Numbered from the stretch's first letter, positions 51,913-61,827 are shown. The stretch: 64,000 nt of DNA from Magnetovibrio sp. (GCA_002722175.1 PBKU01000033.1:1-64000); one strand, 5' to 3'. A program made the numbers and translations. The notes: generated from the letters alone by a model not told the origin.

Positions 51913-53940
51913 TTGAGTATTAGAAAAAAAATAAGAAAAATATTTCTTTTTTCTTTTGTACTTCTAGCAGTTTTTTTCTGTATAAACTATTCAGTCGTTG
52001 CAGTTGAAACAGAAATAACGAAGAAGGAAGTAGAGTATTTTCGCGAAATTATTAAAAAGATAAGACATCAAAAAATTAAGGACTTGAAGCATAGTTCGAT
52101 AACATTCAAAGACCCTTTGATCCGTAAGATAATAGTCTGGTTTTTACTTGACAGTGGTGGTTTGGGAATGAACTTTAATGAAATTAACAAGTTCATTAAA
52201 GTAAATCCAGGTTGGCCAAATATTCGAAAATGGCGTGTCCTTGCAGAAGAATCACTCCCCAACAAGATGTCTCCCGGTGAAATTATTGAATGGTTTGAGG
52301 AAATCGGTCCAATCAGCAGTATGGGGCGGGTTAAACTAGCCAGTGCACACCTATCAATTTCTAACAAAAGAAAAGGGAAAACATTAATTAGAAATGCTTG
52401 GATAAAGGGTAATTTTACAAAGCGTCAGGAAAAGGAATTTTATAGAAAATACAACAAATTACTAACTCGAGAAGACAATAGAAATCGGCTTGATCGCCTC
52501 TTGTGGGAAGGACGTTACTGGCCGACCCGTAGGATGTTGTGGAAGGTAGATAAAGATTATCAGTCCCTTGCTGAGGCTCGTTTTGCTTTGCGCCATAGTA
52601 GAGGCAATGTTGATAAGCTAATTGCTTTAGTGCCAAACATACTAAAAAAAGACCCTGGTTTGTTGTATGAAAGACTGCGTTGGCGGCGACGCAGAAATTT
52701 AGAAAGCGCATTTACACTTTTAGAAAAAATCCCAGAAAACCTAATATATGTAAATAGATGGTGGAAGGAACGTTCGTATTTAGCTAGGAAATTGTTACGG
52801 AAGGGGCATATAACTGCAGCTTACAAAGCAGCATCCAAACATAATTTGAAAAAAGAATCTGGAGCAGACTATGCTGAAGCTGAATGGTTCTCTGGCTGGG
52901 TTGCACTGCGGTTCCTCGGAGATCACAAGATTGCCTTATCGCATTTCCAACGAATGTATGATGCTGTGAGTTATCCTATTAGTAAATCGCGAGGGGCTTA
53001 TTGGCTTGGACGCACGGCTGATTCTAGCGGAGAGAAAGGTCTCGCGAGAAAATGGTATGAGATTGGCTCTAAGAATTCCACAACTTATTATGGACAGCTC
53101 TCGTTCACTGAGTTACACCTAAATTCCAGCCTACGCTTCCCTTTGGCCCCAAAGATTGAACCAGGGTTAGAAAACAAATTTAATAGGCACGAGTTAGTTA
53201 GGGCAATAAAATTACTTGCTCGTGCTAAAATAAAAATAAAAATCAAACCATTTCTAAAATCTATCTTATCAGTTTCAGATGACTCAGGATGGATGAGGTT
53301 GACGGCAGAGCTTTGCCTTTCATTGGGTTATAAAGATCTCTCAATTTGGATTTCAAAAAAATCCCTTAGAAAAGGTATCTCGTTAATAAAAAGCAATTAT
53401 CCGGAAATAAATTTACCCACATTAAAAGATCAACCGTCAGATTTTACTTTGGAAAACGCACTTGTGTTAGCGTTAATTCGGCAAGAAAGCATGTTTAATT
53501 TAGGCGCAATCTCGCCCGCTAAAGCTCGTGGTTTAATGCAATTGATGCCTAATACGGCTAAGCGCACTGTAAAACGTCTAGGGTTGAAATACTCAAAATC
53601 CCGGCTTCTAACCGATCCTAATTACAATATTAAAATTGGTAAGACTTTCTTGTTAACTTTAATGCAGCAATTTAAGGGCTCGCATATACTTTCTTTAGCA
53701 GCTTATAACGCTGGGAATTCCCGTGTTAAACGGTGGATACATGAAAATGGGGACCCACGCGATCCCTTGGTTGATTCTATCGATTGGGTAGAGTTAATAC
53801 CAATCAAAGAAACCCGAAACTACATTCAACGGGTTTTGGAAAACTTGCAGGTCTATCGGCACATATTGTCTGGAACTGAGGCGCCTGTTAGCTTACGATC
53901 AGACCTCCACTTAAAAGCGAGCGACAACACCTTGAATTAA
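51913..53940 (+). CDS. slt: Soluble lytic murein transglycosylase (Slt)
   Basis: Cleaves peptidoglycan with anhydromuramic acid formation. A basic N-terminus followed by a hydrophobic stretch (about 10-30) is a signal peptide. A long helical superhelix fills 35-500. The C-terminal SLT domain has catalytic Glu525 in LIRQESMFN, ARGLMQLMPNTA and LAAYNAGNSRVKRW. At 675 residues it is full length. The start is TTG with weak SD candidates (AAAGG too close, AGG at nine bases), so the exact start is uncertain. Divergent from dapA. Confidence 0.93.
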   Translation: MSIRKKIRKIFLFSFVLLAVFFCINYSVVAVETEITKKEVEYFREIIKKIRHQKIKDLKHSSITFKDPLIRKIIVWFLLDSGGLGMNFNEINKFIKVNPGWPNIRKWRVLAEESLPNKMSPGEIIEWFEEIGPISSMGRVKLASAHLSISNKRKGKTLIRNAWIKGNFTKRQEKEFYRKYNKLLTREDNRNRLDRLLWEGRYWPTRRMLWKVDKDYQSLAEARFALRHSRGNVDKLIALVPNILKKDPGLLYERLRWRRRRNLESAFTLLEKIPENLIYVNRWWKERSYLARKLLRKGHITAAYKAASKHNLKKESGADYAEAEWFSGWVALRFLGDHKIALSHFQRMYDAVSYPISKSRGAYWLGRTADSSGEKGLARKWYEIGSKNSTTYYGQLSFTELHLNSSLRFPLAPKIEPGLENKFNRHELVRAIKLLARAKIKIKIKPFLKSILSVSDDSGWMRLTAELCLSLGYKDLSIWISKKSLRKGISLIKSNYPEINLPTLKDQPSDFTLENALVLALIRQESMFNLGAISPAKARGLMQLMPNTAKRTVKRLGLKYSKSRLLTDPNYNIKIGKTFLLTLMQQFKGSHILSLAAYNAGNSRVKRWIHENGDPRDPLVDSIDWVELIPIKETRNYIQRVLENLQVYRHILSGTEAPVSLRSDLHLKASDNTLN

Positions 53941-53980
53941 CCACACTTGTTCAAACATTGTTTAAGAGGATCGGTTAACT

Positions 53981-54661
53981 ATGACTAATATTTCTGAACT
54001 AGAGGTGTGCGTATTTGATGCATATGGGACATTATTTGACGTTAATTCCGCTGCAGAATCCTGCAAGGAAGATATAGGGAGTAATTGGGAAGAATTCGCA
54101 ATGCTTTGGAGGGATAAGCAGCTTCAATATTCTTGGCTTCGAACATTGATGGGTGAATATATTGCGTTTTGGCAAGTAACCCAAGATGCTTTAGATTATG
54201 CACTAAAGACCTTTAATATAGATGATAAGAGAATTCGCTCTAACCTTCTAGAAGTTTATTTTATCTTGAAATCATATCCAGAAGTCAGGGCAACATTAGA
54301 AAAATTAAAGAATCATGGAATTCGGTCAGTTATTTTATCAAATGGTTCTGAAGATATGTTAGAGGCTGCTATTGAAAATTCTGGCATTATAGATTTGCTT
54401 CATGGAGTTTACTCTGTTGATTCGGTTCAAGTGTTTAAGCCTCATCCAAAAGCATATGAACTTCCACAAGTAAAATTAGGTTTTATTTCTGAAAAAATGT
54501 ATTTTTTTTCTTCTAACGCATGGGATGCATGTGGAGCACAGAATTTTGGTTTTCAGACGTATTGGATAAATCGATTTAATCACGAACAAGAAAATCTTCC
54601 AGGAAACAAGTTATATCAAATCCCTGACCTCTCAGCGGTACCAGGCCTCCTAGGAATATAG
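53981..54661 (+). CDS. Haloacid dehalogenase, type II ((S)-2-haloacid)
   Basis: A 226-residue HAD protein of the L-2-haloacid dehalogenase group. It has the nucleophile Asp in VFDAYGTLFDV, LWRDKQLQYSWLRTLMG, the SNGS motif, FKPHPKAYEL with catalytic Lys, and SSNAWDACGAQNFG. These are the diagnostic dehalogenase motifs, and the DAYGT form in place of DxDGT argues against a phosphatase. It releases halide from 2-haloalkanoic acids in known members. The biological substrate here is unknown. AGAGGA precedes the ATG. Confidence 0.9.
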   Translation: MTNISELEVCVFDAYGTLFDVNSAAESCKEDIGSNWEEFAMLWRDKQLQYSWLRTLMGEYIAFWQVTQDALDYALKTFNIDDKRIRSNLLEVYFILKSYPEVRATLEKLKNHGIRSVILSNGSEDMLEAAIENSGIIDLLHGVYSVDSVQVFKPHPKAYELPQVKLGFISEKMYFFSSNAWDACGAQNFGFQTYWINRFNHEQENLPGNKLYQIPDLSAVPGLLGI

Positions 54662-54842
54662 TTTTCTTAAAGTTTTGTTGATCCCGGAATTTGTTGTTGG
54701 TGTTAGGCGCAAAACATAACGTTTGCATCCGAATATTATAGAAACAAGCTTCAGTATATAACTAGGAAAATGAAGATTCTTCATGATACTTGATAGGAAA
54801 AAATCGTGCCCCAACTGAAACGAAGGATAATTAGAAGATATA

Positions 54843-55811
54843 ATGGAAGTGTCGTATAGAGATATCACTTCGGCAGCGAAGCGGCTAACGGGATTAGCTG
54901 TGGAGACCCCATTACTGGAGTCGTCTCTTTTGAACAAGATGATAGGTGTACGGGTTTTGCTTAAAGCAGAACCTCTGCAACGAACTGGTTCATTTAAATT
55001 CAGGGGAGCGTACAATGCAATCTCGGTACGTAATACTATTAAAAAGGTAAATGGGGTCGTTGCTTACTCTTCTGGAAACCACGCACAAGGAGTAGCAGCG
55101 GCTGCGGCGATGATTGGGCTGCCTGCTACAATTATAATGCCTGAGGATGCTCCCCGTTTAAAAATTGACAATACACGCGCATATGAAGCAAAAATTATTA
55201 CTTATAATCGTTTTATAGAAAATCGCGAAGAAATTGGCCAAACTATAGCTTACAAACGAAATTTAACCCTAATAAAACCTTATGATGATCCACTCGTCAT
55301 TGCTGGGCAAGGTACGGTAGGTCGTGAGATTATTTTGCAATCACAAAAACTCTCAGCTCAAATTGATTCAGTTTACGTGCCATGTGGTGGAGGTGGGTTA
55401 GTAGCAGGTGTTGGGTTAGCATTAGCAAAAAGAAGCCCATCAACCGAAGTTTTCTCAGTGGAGCCGAAAAACTTTGACGATACTCGACTTTCGTTGCTTC
55501 AAGGAGAACGAGTATGGAATAAACCTAAAGGTTATTCTATTTGTGATTCCTTGTTGGCAGAGGTACCGGGAGAGTTAACATTTTCTATTAATTCAAAAAT
55601 CTTAACTGGGGGAGTTTTTGTGTCTGATAAAGATACTCGATTAGCTATGAAAAATATTTTTCAGTATTATAAACTGATCGCTGAACCAGGTGGCGCCGTT
55701 GCGTTTGCAGCATTGATGAAAAACAAGGAAAGGCACCAGGGTAAAACAGTAGTAGTTGTCTGTTCTGGTGGGAATGTTGACGCAAATCTATTTGCTGAAG
55801 CTCTCTCCTAG
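54843..55811 (+). CDS. Threonine/serine dehydratase-family PLP enzyme
   Basis: A fold-type II PLP enzyme of 322 residues. PLP Lys52 lies in GSFKFRGAYNA, the phosphate-binding loop is CGGGGLVAG, and SSGNHAQGVA and CSGGNVD are intact. It lacks the C-terminal regulatory ACT domain, so it resembles catabolic threonine dehydratase, serine racemase or hydroxyaspartate ammonia-lyase rather than IlvA. It is not clear which. The stop overlaps the bactofilin gene's stop by three bases tail to tail. Confidence 0.88.
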   Translation: MEVSYRDITSAAKRLTGLAVETPLLESSLLNKMIGVRVLLKAEPLQRTGSFKFRGAYNAISVRNTIKKVNGVVAYSSGNHAQGVAAAAAMIGLPATIIMPEDAPRLKIDNTRAYEAKIITYNRFIENREEIGQTIAYKRNLTLIKPYDDPLVIAGQGTVGREIILQSQKLSAQIDSVYVPCGGGGLVAGVGLALAKRSPSTEVFSVEPKNFDDTRLSLLQGERVWNKPKGYSICDSLLAEVPGELTFSINSKILTGGVFVSDKDTRLAMKNIFQYYKLIAEPGGAVAFAALMKNKERHQGKTVVVVCSGGNVDANLFAEALS

Positions 55812-56305
55812 AATTTTGCTACCGATTTGATTGGCACTTTATCAGAAGATTTTTCGCCTGTGTGCGTTTTAGTGTCATCAGAAAATACAGTTAAAGCTTC
55901 TATGCTACTAGAATTTTTAGATATATCATTATTTTCATTTGTTTTAAATTCACTATGTTTGCAATGCCCTTCTAGAAATGCTCCCGTCTCAATAGCTAAC
56001 TCTTCATGGAGAATATCGCCGATAACGTTTGCAGATTTAGCTAGTTTGATAACTTTTGCTTTTATCTCACCAAGAATTTTTCCGTGGACTTCTAGCCTTT
56101 CAACTACTACTGATCCGCTGATTTCAGCAGTTTTACCAACTAGCATCGATTTACAATAAATATCACCTTTTACTTTGCCATCAATTTGAATTTCGCCTCT
56201 ACTGTTTAAATTACCGATAACTTTTAAGTCAGCACTGATGATTGATGGTGGGCTCACTTCCTCGGGTGTCTTTATAGTCTTTTTTCCGCTATTCTTTGAA
56301 AACAT
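55808..56305 (-). CDS. Bactofilin family cytoskeletal protein
   Basis: A polymer-forming bactofilin of about 165 residues. A short polar N-terminus (MFSKNSGKK) precedes a right-handed beta-helix region of repeated turns from about 35 to 130 (VIGNLNSRGEIQIDGKVKGD, then ISGSVVVERLEVHGKILGEI, then VIGDILHEELAIETGAFLEG). A charged tail follows. The start ATG 56305 gives the typical N-terminus; an earlier ATG at 56365 lies inside the M23 gene. It overlaps the M23 peptidase gene, a known bactofilin-peptidase pairing for local wall remodelling. Confidence 0.88.
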   Translation of the reverse strand: MFSKNSGKKTIKTPEEVSPPSIISADLKVIGNLNSRGEIQIDGKVKGDIYCKSMLVGKTAEISGSVVVERLEVHGKILGEIKAKVIKLAKSANVIGDILHEELAIETGAFLEGHCKHSEFKTNENNDISKNSSSIEALTVFSDDTKTHTGEKSSDKVPIKSVAKF

Positions 56306-57671
56306 GTCTTCCAGCCTTAATGAATTTGATTGGGTTTCTGGGTTTGCCCTTAAATAAGACTTCATAATGAAGGTGCGGTCCGGTACTTCGGCCAGAATTT
56401 CCAAGAAGACCAATTTTATGCAGAAAAGAAACCTTTTGTCCTCGTTTGACTAAGATTTTGGATAGATGGCCGTAACGCGTTTTTAGCCCGGCTCCATGGC
56501 TTATAACAATCAATCGTCCATATCGTCCTTTCCATCCGGCGAATATGACCTTACCTGGAGCTGTTGAATATACGGGGGCTCTTTTTGAACTACCTAAGTC
56601 AACTCCGTAATGAGCCGCCCAACGATTGTTTATAGGATCTCGGCGTTTTCCGAAACTTGACGTAACATAATACGTATTTAACGGCGAAACCAAAGGCACC
56701 TTTTTCAATAAATTTTGCAATCCCTCTAGCTTTAAAAGTGACGTATCCAAGTTTTCAAGCTCAGCTTTTAACTTATGTCCAGGCGGCAAGTTAGAATTGG
56801 CAGGGATAAACGGTCCGCCTCGGGCTATCTTACGCATTAATTTGCCAGCCTTAAACAAGCTAGCTAATTTTAGGCCTGTTCGTTTCAGTACCTTTTCAGC
56901 ATTTTTTATTTGGCTTTCAGTGCGTGCAAACATATTTTGAACGGCTTCTTCTTGGCTCTGCTCAAGATTAACAAGACGGTTATTTAAATTACCCACAGTC
57001 GTCTCGAGGGCAGCAGTTTTTCTAAGTGCCTTATCACGCTGGCTGATCACCTGAAACAGATCCGTTTCTACAGTTTCCAAATTATCGCGCAATAGATAGT
57101 TTCTTGACGTCATCTGCTGCATATTTGTTTTCAGTATTGAAAGATCATCCTTTAGCTGCTGTCTAGCTTGGGCAATATGAATTCGGTCGTTTTCAGTTTC
57201 ACTCAGGCGATTTTGAACTGTTGAAAGATTTTTCCTAAGCACTGTGTTTCTCTCAACCAAGCTTAACATCAGATTATGATTTTGTTCCAAGTCCTTTGTT
57301 ATTACAGTAAACTTTTTTTGATACTCTGTAATCTCAGCTAAAAGTTCTTCGTATGCGTTTCTTGCTCCAGCAATTTGGGCTTCTTTAAGAGCCACAATTT
57401 GGCCATGTTCAACTACCATATAAGAAGAGAAAGATATCCAAGAAAATGTTAGGGCTATTACGAAAAATCCTGCAACTTGAGCGTATGTTGGGATTACTAG
57501 AAACCGAATTCGTTCCCCTGTTCTAACGTGGATGCGTCTTTCAGGGAATGTCTTATAGAGTAAGGCGAGAAACTGACAAAAAGCTTGCCGCAACCTGCTA
57601 TCCCTAGCCATTGGACCACTGTTAAGCTTACTAAACAAGTTTGCACCACCAGCTAACAAAAAATTTTTCAA
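56289..57671 (-). CDS. Membrane-anchored M23 (LytM) peptidase with coiled coil
   Basis: A zinc endopeptidase-type protein. One membrane helix (about 63-88) is followed by a long periplasmic coiled coil (about 88-255) and a C-terminal M23 domain. Zinc ligands are intact: HYGVD (His354, Asp358) and HLHYE (His433-His435). It likely cleaves peptidoglycan cross-links or activates amidases. Its 3' end overlaps the bactofilin gene, and similar BacA-LmdC pairs in other alphaproteobacteria link such peptidases to cell shape. The start is TTG at 57671 with no good SD; ATG 57611 (440 residues) is an equal alternative. Confidence 0.88.
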   Translation of the reverse strand: MKNFLLAGGANLFSKLNSGPMARDSRLRQAFCQFLALLYKTFPERRIHVRTGERIRFLVIPTYAQVAGFFVIALTFSWISFSSYMVVEHGQIVALKEAQIAGARNAYEELLAEITEYQKKFTVITKDLEQNHNLMLSLVERNTVLRKNLSTVQNRLSETENDRIHIAQARQQLKDDLSILKTNMQQMTSRNYLLRDNLETVETDLFQVISQRDKALRKTAALETTVGNLNNRLVNLEQSQEEAVQNMFARTESQIKNAEKVLKRTGLKLASLFKAGKLMRKIARGGPFIPANSNLPPGHKLKAELENLDTSLLKLEGLQNLLKKVPLVSPLNTYYVTSSFGKRRDPINNRWAAHYGVDLGSSKRAPVYSTAPGKVIFAGWKGRYGRLIVISHGAGLKTRYGHLSKILVKRGQKVSFLHKIGLLGNSGRSTGPHLHYEVLFKGKPRNPIKFIKAGRHVFKE

Positions 57672-57874
57672 TGAACGTCTTTTTCATAATGTTTAGTTCT
57701 GACATTAATTTTTTATTTTGACTAAAATATGTAGGATGTACTTTGGATTCTTTTTCAAGTAAAAAATATCGACAACTATATTCCTATGCAAGCTATAATC
57801 TAAATTTGAGGTCACTCTTTTCTTATCTATCCGGTTGGTAGTATAGCAAAGGTTAGGGGAATAAGGAAAATAAT

Positions 57875-58339
57875 TTGCAAAAATTAAATGTATCAACAAT
57901 TTTATCAACTTGGTTTGGGGTTGGATATATTCCTATAATGCCTGGCACAGCGGGCTCTTTGATAGCTTTACCTATCGCCTGGATAATCATTGAATCTTTT
58001 GGACACGCGTGGTTTCTGGCATTGTTACTAAGTGTTTTACTCTTGGGGATTATTGTAAGTGATCAGTGCAGAAAAAGATATAAAGAGAAGGATCCTAGCA
58101 GAATAGTAATTGATGAGGTTGTTGGGCAATGGGTAAGTGTGCTCTTTATCGCTCCAGATATACTTTATTATAGTTTTGGATTCGTTTTGTTTCGATTTTT
58201 TGATATTCTTAAGCCTTGGCCAATTTCTTGGGTAGATCAACATATTGAAAATGGTTTAGGTATAATGTTAGACGATGTTTTAGCAGGAATTTTTTCACTT
58301 ATCATACTTGTTATCGCTTTTTGGTTGTTTGGAATTTGA
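57875..58339 (+). CDS. pgpA: Phosphatidylglycerophosphatase A
   Basis: Dephosphorylates phosphatidylglycerol phosphate in the inner membrane. A 154-residue protein with about four helices: VGYIPIMPGTAGSL near the start, DPSRIVIDEVVGQWVSV, and FRFFDILKPWPISW with the C-terminal LDDVLAGI are diagnostic. The start is TTG, with AAGGA (57863-57867) seven bases upstream. It overlaps pncC. In related genomes ispDF commonly lies just upstream; it is absent here. Confidence 0.95.
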   Translation: MQKLNVSTILSTWFGVGYIPIMPGTAGSLIALPIAWIIIESFGHAWFLALLLSVLLLGIIVSDQCRKRYKEKDPSRIVIDEVVGQWVSVLFIAPDILYYSFGFVLFRFFDILKPWPISWVDQHIENGLGIMLDDVLAGIFSLIILVIAFWLFGI

Positions 58340-58827
58340 ATATTTTTCATCAAGAAACAATAAAGGCTGCAAAAAAACTCCTAATTTCTTGCAAGGTTTC
58401 GGGCCTTTCAATTGGTTCTGCTGAATCTTGCACCGGCGGATTATTATCGGGTTTACTGACTTCGATACCAGGATCATCGCTTGTTTTTGATAGAGGGTTT
58501 ATTACATACACCAATCGTTCAAAACATGAGATGCTTGGGGTTTCCCTTAAACTTCTAGAAAATAAAGGGGCGGTTAGTGGGGAAGTAGCGGAAATGATGG
58601 CAAAAGGGATTTTAGATTGCACATCTGTAGATTTATCTATTGCAATTACTGGGATTGCGGGTCCAGGTGGTGGAACAAAGGAGAAGCCTGTCGGGCTTGT
58701 TTTCGTTGCGGTAGAGCGGAGGAATGGTGTTTCTACAAGTGAATCTAGAATTTTTAGAGGTAACCGTGACCGTGTTCGGTTGGCTTCAGTTGATCTAGCA
58801 ATTAGTATGCTAATGGACTTAGTATAG
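58336..58827 (+). CDS. pncC: Nicotinamide-nucleotide amidase (CinA C-terminal domain, PncC)
   Basis: Deamidates nicotinamide mononucleotide in the NAD cycle. The stand-alone CinA C-terminal domain has SIGSAESCTGGLLSGLLTS, the Lys in TYTNRSKHEMLG and ITGIAGPGGGT with the catalytic residues. The TTG at 58336 overlaps the pgpA stop (TTGA), giving 163 residues. The full-length CinA N-terminal part is not present, a common form in alphaproteobacteria. Confidence 0.93.
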   Translation: MNIFHQETIKAAKKLLISCKVSGLSIGSAESCTGGLLSGLLTSIPGSSLVFDRGFITYTNRSKHEMLGVSLKLLENKGAVSGEVAEMMAKGILDCTSVDLSIAITGIAGPGGGTKEKPVGLVFVAVERRNGVSTSESRIFRGNRDRVRLASVDLAISMLMDLV

Positions 58828-58916
58828 GGCACAAAAAATCTGAAATGTATCGCCGAAATAATTTTAATTTACAGCAGAAATTGTTGGTTGCAGTTTTCAT
58901 TGTTGTGAAATGGTTG

Positions 58917-59348
58917 TTATTCATTTAGTTCTGCAGCCCTAGTTTCAAAGGCAGAAACCATCTTACGCACAGCCTCACTGAAGATTATACCCATTGCCTT
59001 CTTGAAAATTATTGAACGAAACTCAAAATCTACATGAAATCTGATACGGGTTTTTCGATTGCTTATTTGTTCAAAATTCCATTCGTTAACAAGATACTCA
59101 AAGGGTCCCTTCTCATAAATTACATTTATGGATTTTGGCTTTATATAATGAACTCTTGAGGTAAAATTTTCGCGGAAAAATTTAAATCCAATAGTCATAT
59201 CAGCAACAATAATACCGGGAACCTCTTTTGTTATATTGATATCCAGACACCAAGGTAAGAATTCTGGATATTTCCGAATGTCAATTACCAGATCAAATAC
59301 GCTTTCGCAGGTATAGGGGAGATCTTTTATTTCCGTGTGTGTTGGCAT
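58917..59348 (-). CDS. ratA: RatA/COQ10-like START-domain protein
   Basis: A 143-residue SRPBCC/START-fold protein. MPTHTEIKDLPYTCESVFDLVIDIRKYPEFLPWC and the C-terminal FEFRSIIFKKAMGIIF match the RatA/COQ10 family. In bacteria the family has been called both a ribosome-associated toxin and a ubiquinone-binding protein; the mitochondrial homologue binds coenzyme Q. It follows lipA by 25 bases, the usual lipA-ratA order, which supports a respiratory role here. Confidence 0.9.
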   Translation of the reverse strand: MPTHTEIKDLPYTCESVFDLVIDIRKYPEFLPWCLDINITKEVPGIIVADMTIGFKFFRENFTSRVHYIKPKSINVIYEKGPFEYLVNEWNFEQISNRKTRIRFHVDFEFRSIIFKKAMGIIFSEAVRKMVSAFETRAAELNE

Positions 59349-59373
59349 GGTTGTTTGGTTTTTCGAGATCTGG

Positions 59374-60327
59374 CTATATACTGCTCGAAATTTGGTAATT
59401 TCTTTGTTTTTTTAAGCGAGCAAAATCTTCGTCGGCATGGTAACTAGAACGAGTAAGTGGGGTCGCCGCAACCAATAGAAAGCCTTTTGAATTAGCAATT
59501 GCGCGAAACTCTTTAAATTCCTCCGGTGTAACAAAACGATCCACTGGCGCATGTCGCCGGGTTGGGGCGAGATATTGACCTATTGTTATGAAATCTACGT
59601 TTACAGAGCGCATATCATCCATAACTTGAAGAATTTCATTTTTATTTTCACCTAAACCAACCATTATTCCTGATTTTGTGAAAATTTCAGGGCTTATTTT
59701 TTTTGCTTCCTTTAATAAATTTAGAGAATGGATATAGTCGGCGCCTGGGCGAATTTTTCGATAAAGTTCGGGAACGGTTTCTAGATTGTGATTAAAAACA
59801 TCCGGTTTAGCAGCCATTACAGTATTGAGTGCATTGTTTTTTCCCCTGAAATCCGGTGTAAGTACTTCAATTGTTACGCGAGGTGCATATTCTCGTAAAA
59901 ATTTTATGCAATCGGCAAATTGATTGGCTCCCCCATCCTTCAAATCATCTCGATCAACTGACGTGATGACAACATGGCGCATACCTAATTTTGCTACTGA
60001 CTGAGCAACGCGTTTCGGTTCGTTGTAATCAATTTTCTGGGGTTTACCCGTTGCAACATTACAAAATGCACATGCCCGAGTGCAAATATCTCCCAAGATC
60101 ATGAAGGTTGCATGACGTTTGCTCCAGCATTCTCCAATATTTGGGCATGCTGCCTCCTCGCAGACAGTGTTCAAACGATGTTGTCGTGTCAATTCTCGTA
60201 TTTTCATGTATGATTTAGAATACGAAGCCCTTACCCGTATCCAGTCAGGTTTCTTCTTAATTTTGAACGGGATATTCTTTGCTTTTTCAGGATGTCGAAG
60301 TTTTGGTGATATTACTTTTCTAGTCAT
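59374..60327 (-). CDS. lipA: Lipoyl synthase
   Basis: A radical SAM enzyme inserting two sulfur atoms into octanoyl chains on lipoyl domains. The auxiliary cluster motif [13 protein letters not shown] and the SAM cluster CTRACAFC are intact, and the C-terminal RSSYHAD supplies the Ser ligand. ATG 60327 gives 317 residues with AGGG about eight bases upstream; an in-frame TTG at 60345 is possible. It supplies the lipoate for the pdhC product encoded in the same cluster. Confidence 0.96.
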   Translation of the reverse strand: MTRKVISPKLRHPEKAKNIPFKIKKKPDWIRVRASYSKSYMKIRELTRQHRLNTVCEEAACPNIGECWSKRHATFMILGDICTRACAFCNVATGKPQKIDYNEPKRVAQSVAKLGMRHVVITSVDRDDLKDGGANQFADCIKFLREYAPRVTIEVLTPDFRGKNNALNTVMAAKPDVFNHNLETVPELYRKIRPGADYIHSLNLLKEAKKISPEIFTKSGIMVGLGENKNEILQVMDDMRSVNVDFITIGQYLAPTRRHAPVDRFVTPEEFKEFRAIANSKGFLLVAATPLTRSSYHADEDFARLKKQRNYQISSSI

Positions 60328-60415
60328 TTTATAAACCCTAGGCAAATTCCCATATTACATCAGTATGATCATATTTTGTATCGGGGCCCACTTTTCTGAG
60401 TTAGGTCTTTTAAGA

Positions 60416-61810
60416 TTAGATATGTATAACTTGTTGATACGCATCTAACACAGATTCGTGCATCATTTCAGATAGCGTTGGGTGCGGAAAAATAGTATCC
60501 ATTAACTCTTTTTCTGTTGTTTCTAACCCCATTGCAATTACAAAACCGTGTATTAATTCTGTTACATCAGCTCCCACCATATGTGCACCAAGCAACTCGC
60601 CAGTATTTGCGTCAAAAACCGTTTTCACAAGTCCGTCCCGCTCGCCAAGTGCTATAGCTTTTCCATTTCCAATAAACGGAAATCTCCCTACGCGAACACT
60701 ATATCCTGCATTTACTGCATTATTTTCAGTTAGGCCAACACTAGAGATTTGAGGAAAGCTGTAGGTGCAGTTCGGTATCTTATTGGTTTGTAGCGGGTCT
60801 ACTTCCATACCCGCAATTTTTTCTATACAGATAACGCCTTCATGTTCTGCTTTATGCGCAAGCATTGGGGGGCCAGCTACATCGCCAATCGCGAAAATTC
60901 CTGGCTCGTTGGTTAATCCAAAGCTATCAGTACGGATACAGTTTTTTTCAGTTTTTACTTTGGTTGTCTCTAGCCCAAGATTTTCAATGTTTCCCTGTAC
61001 TCCTATTGCCGAAATTATTCTATTAACAGTCAATTCTTTGCTTTGATTATTTTTCGTATCAATATCCAACGTAACACGGTCATCTTTCTTTTTAACGTTT
61101 TTTATCGTAGCTTCTGTGATTATTTTTATACCGTATAGTTCCATTTGTTTTCTTGCTATAGCAGCAATTTCTGGGTCTTCGTTAGGTAGTATTTGGGGTA
61201 GTATTTCGAGAATTGTTACATCAGCACCGAGCGCGCAATAAAAACTTGCGAACTCAACACCAATTGCACCCGATCCAATTACTATTAGCGACTGGGGAAT
61301 TTTCTTTGGAACCATTGCTTCAAAATAAGTCCAAAGCAAGTTTTTGCTCAATTTAAATTGGGGTAAGGTTCTAGGTCTTGCGCCAGTAGCAATAATAATA
61401 TGGGGTGACGAAAGCAATTTTGCTTTTTCATCATTGGCAGATAACTCTATTTTACCAGGACCATTTAGTTTTGCGGTTCCTGTAAACACAGAAACTTTAT
61501 TCTTTTTCAAGAGATATCCAACTCCTTGGTTTAGTTGTTTGGAAATATCTCGCGACCGTTCGACAATTCGTTTAAGGTCAAAATTTGTTTCTTTAGACGA
61601 TATTCCAAAGGAATCAGCATTCTTCATGAGGTGAAAAACCTCAGCCGATCGAAGCAGTGCCTTTGTAGGTATACAACCCCAATTCAGACAAATTCCGCCT
61701 AAATGTTTATTTTCAACAATACATGTTTTGAAGCCTAATTGTGCAGCCCGGATAGCAGTAACATATCCTCCTGGGCCAGCGCCAATAACAATTACGTCAA
61801 AATTATCCAT
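60416..61810 (-). CDS. lpd: Dihydrolipoyl dehydrogenase (E3)
   Basis: A FAD disulfide reductase that reoxidises lipoamide in the pyruvate dehydrogenase complex. FAD site IGAGPGGYVTAIRAAQ, redox cysteines GGICLNWGCIP, NAD site VIGSGAIGVEF, AIGDVAGPPMLAH, and the C-terminal base His in FPHPTLSE are all present. ATG 61810 (464 residues) fits the family N-terminus MDNFDVIVIG; the frame continues upstream without similarity. It follows pdhC by 17 bases. Confidence 0.95.
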   Translation of the reverse strand: MDNFDVIVIGAGPGGYVTAIRAAQLGFKTCIVENKHLGGICLNWGCIPTKALLRSAEVFHLMKNADSFGISSKETNFDLKRIVERSRDISKQLNQGVGYLLKKNKVSVFTGTAKLNGPGKIELSANDEKAKLLSSPHIIIATGARPRTLPQFKLSKNLLWTYFEAMVPKKIPQSLIVIGSGAIGVEFASFYCALGADVTILEILPQILPNEDPEIAAIARKQMELYGIKIITEATIKNVKKKDDRVTLDIDTKNNQSKELTVNRIISAIGVQGNIENLGLETTKVKTEKNCIRTDSFGLTNEPGIFAIGDVAGPPMLAHKAEHEGVICIEKIAGMEVDPLQTNKIPNCTYSFPQISSVGLTENNAVNAGYSVRVGRFPFIGNGKAIALGERDGLVKTVFDANTGELLGAHMVGADVTELIHGFVIAMGLETTEKELMDTIFPHPTLSEMMHESVLDAYQQVIHI

Positions 61811-61827
61811 ACCAATAATATTAACCT

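Noticed and set aside
54770-54784. Small inverted repeat ATGAAG/CTTCAT before the threonine dehydratase gene
   Set aside because: Only six pairs with a 3-base loop in AT-rich DNA; expected by chance many times in this window.
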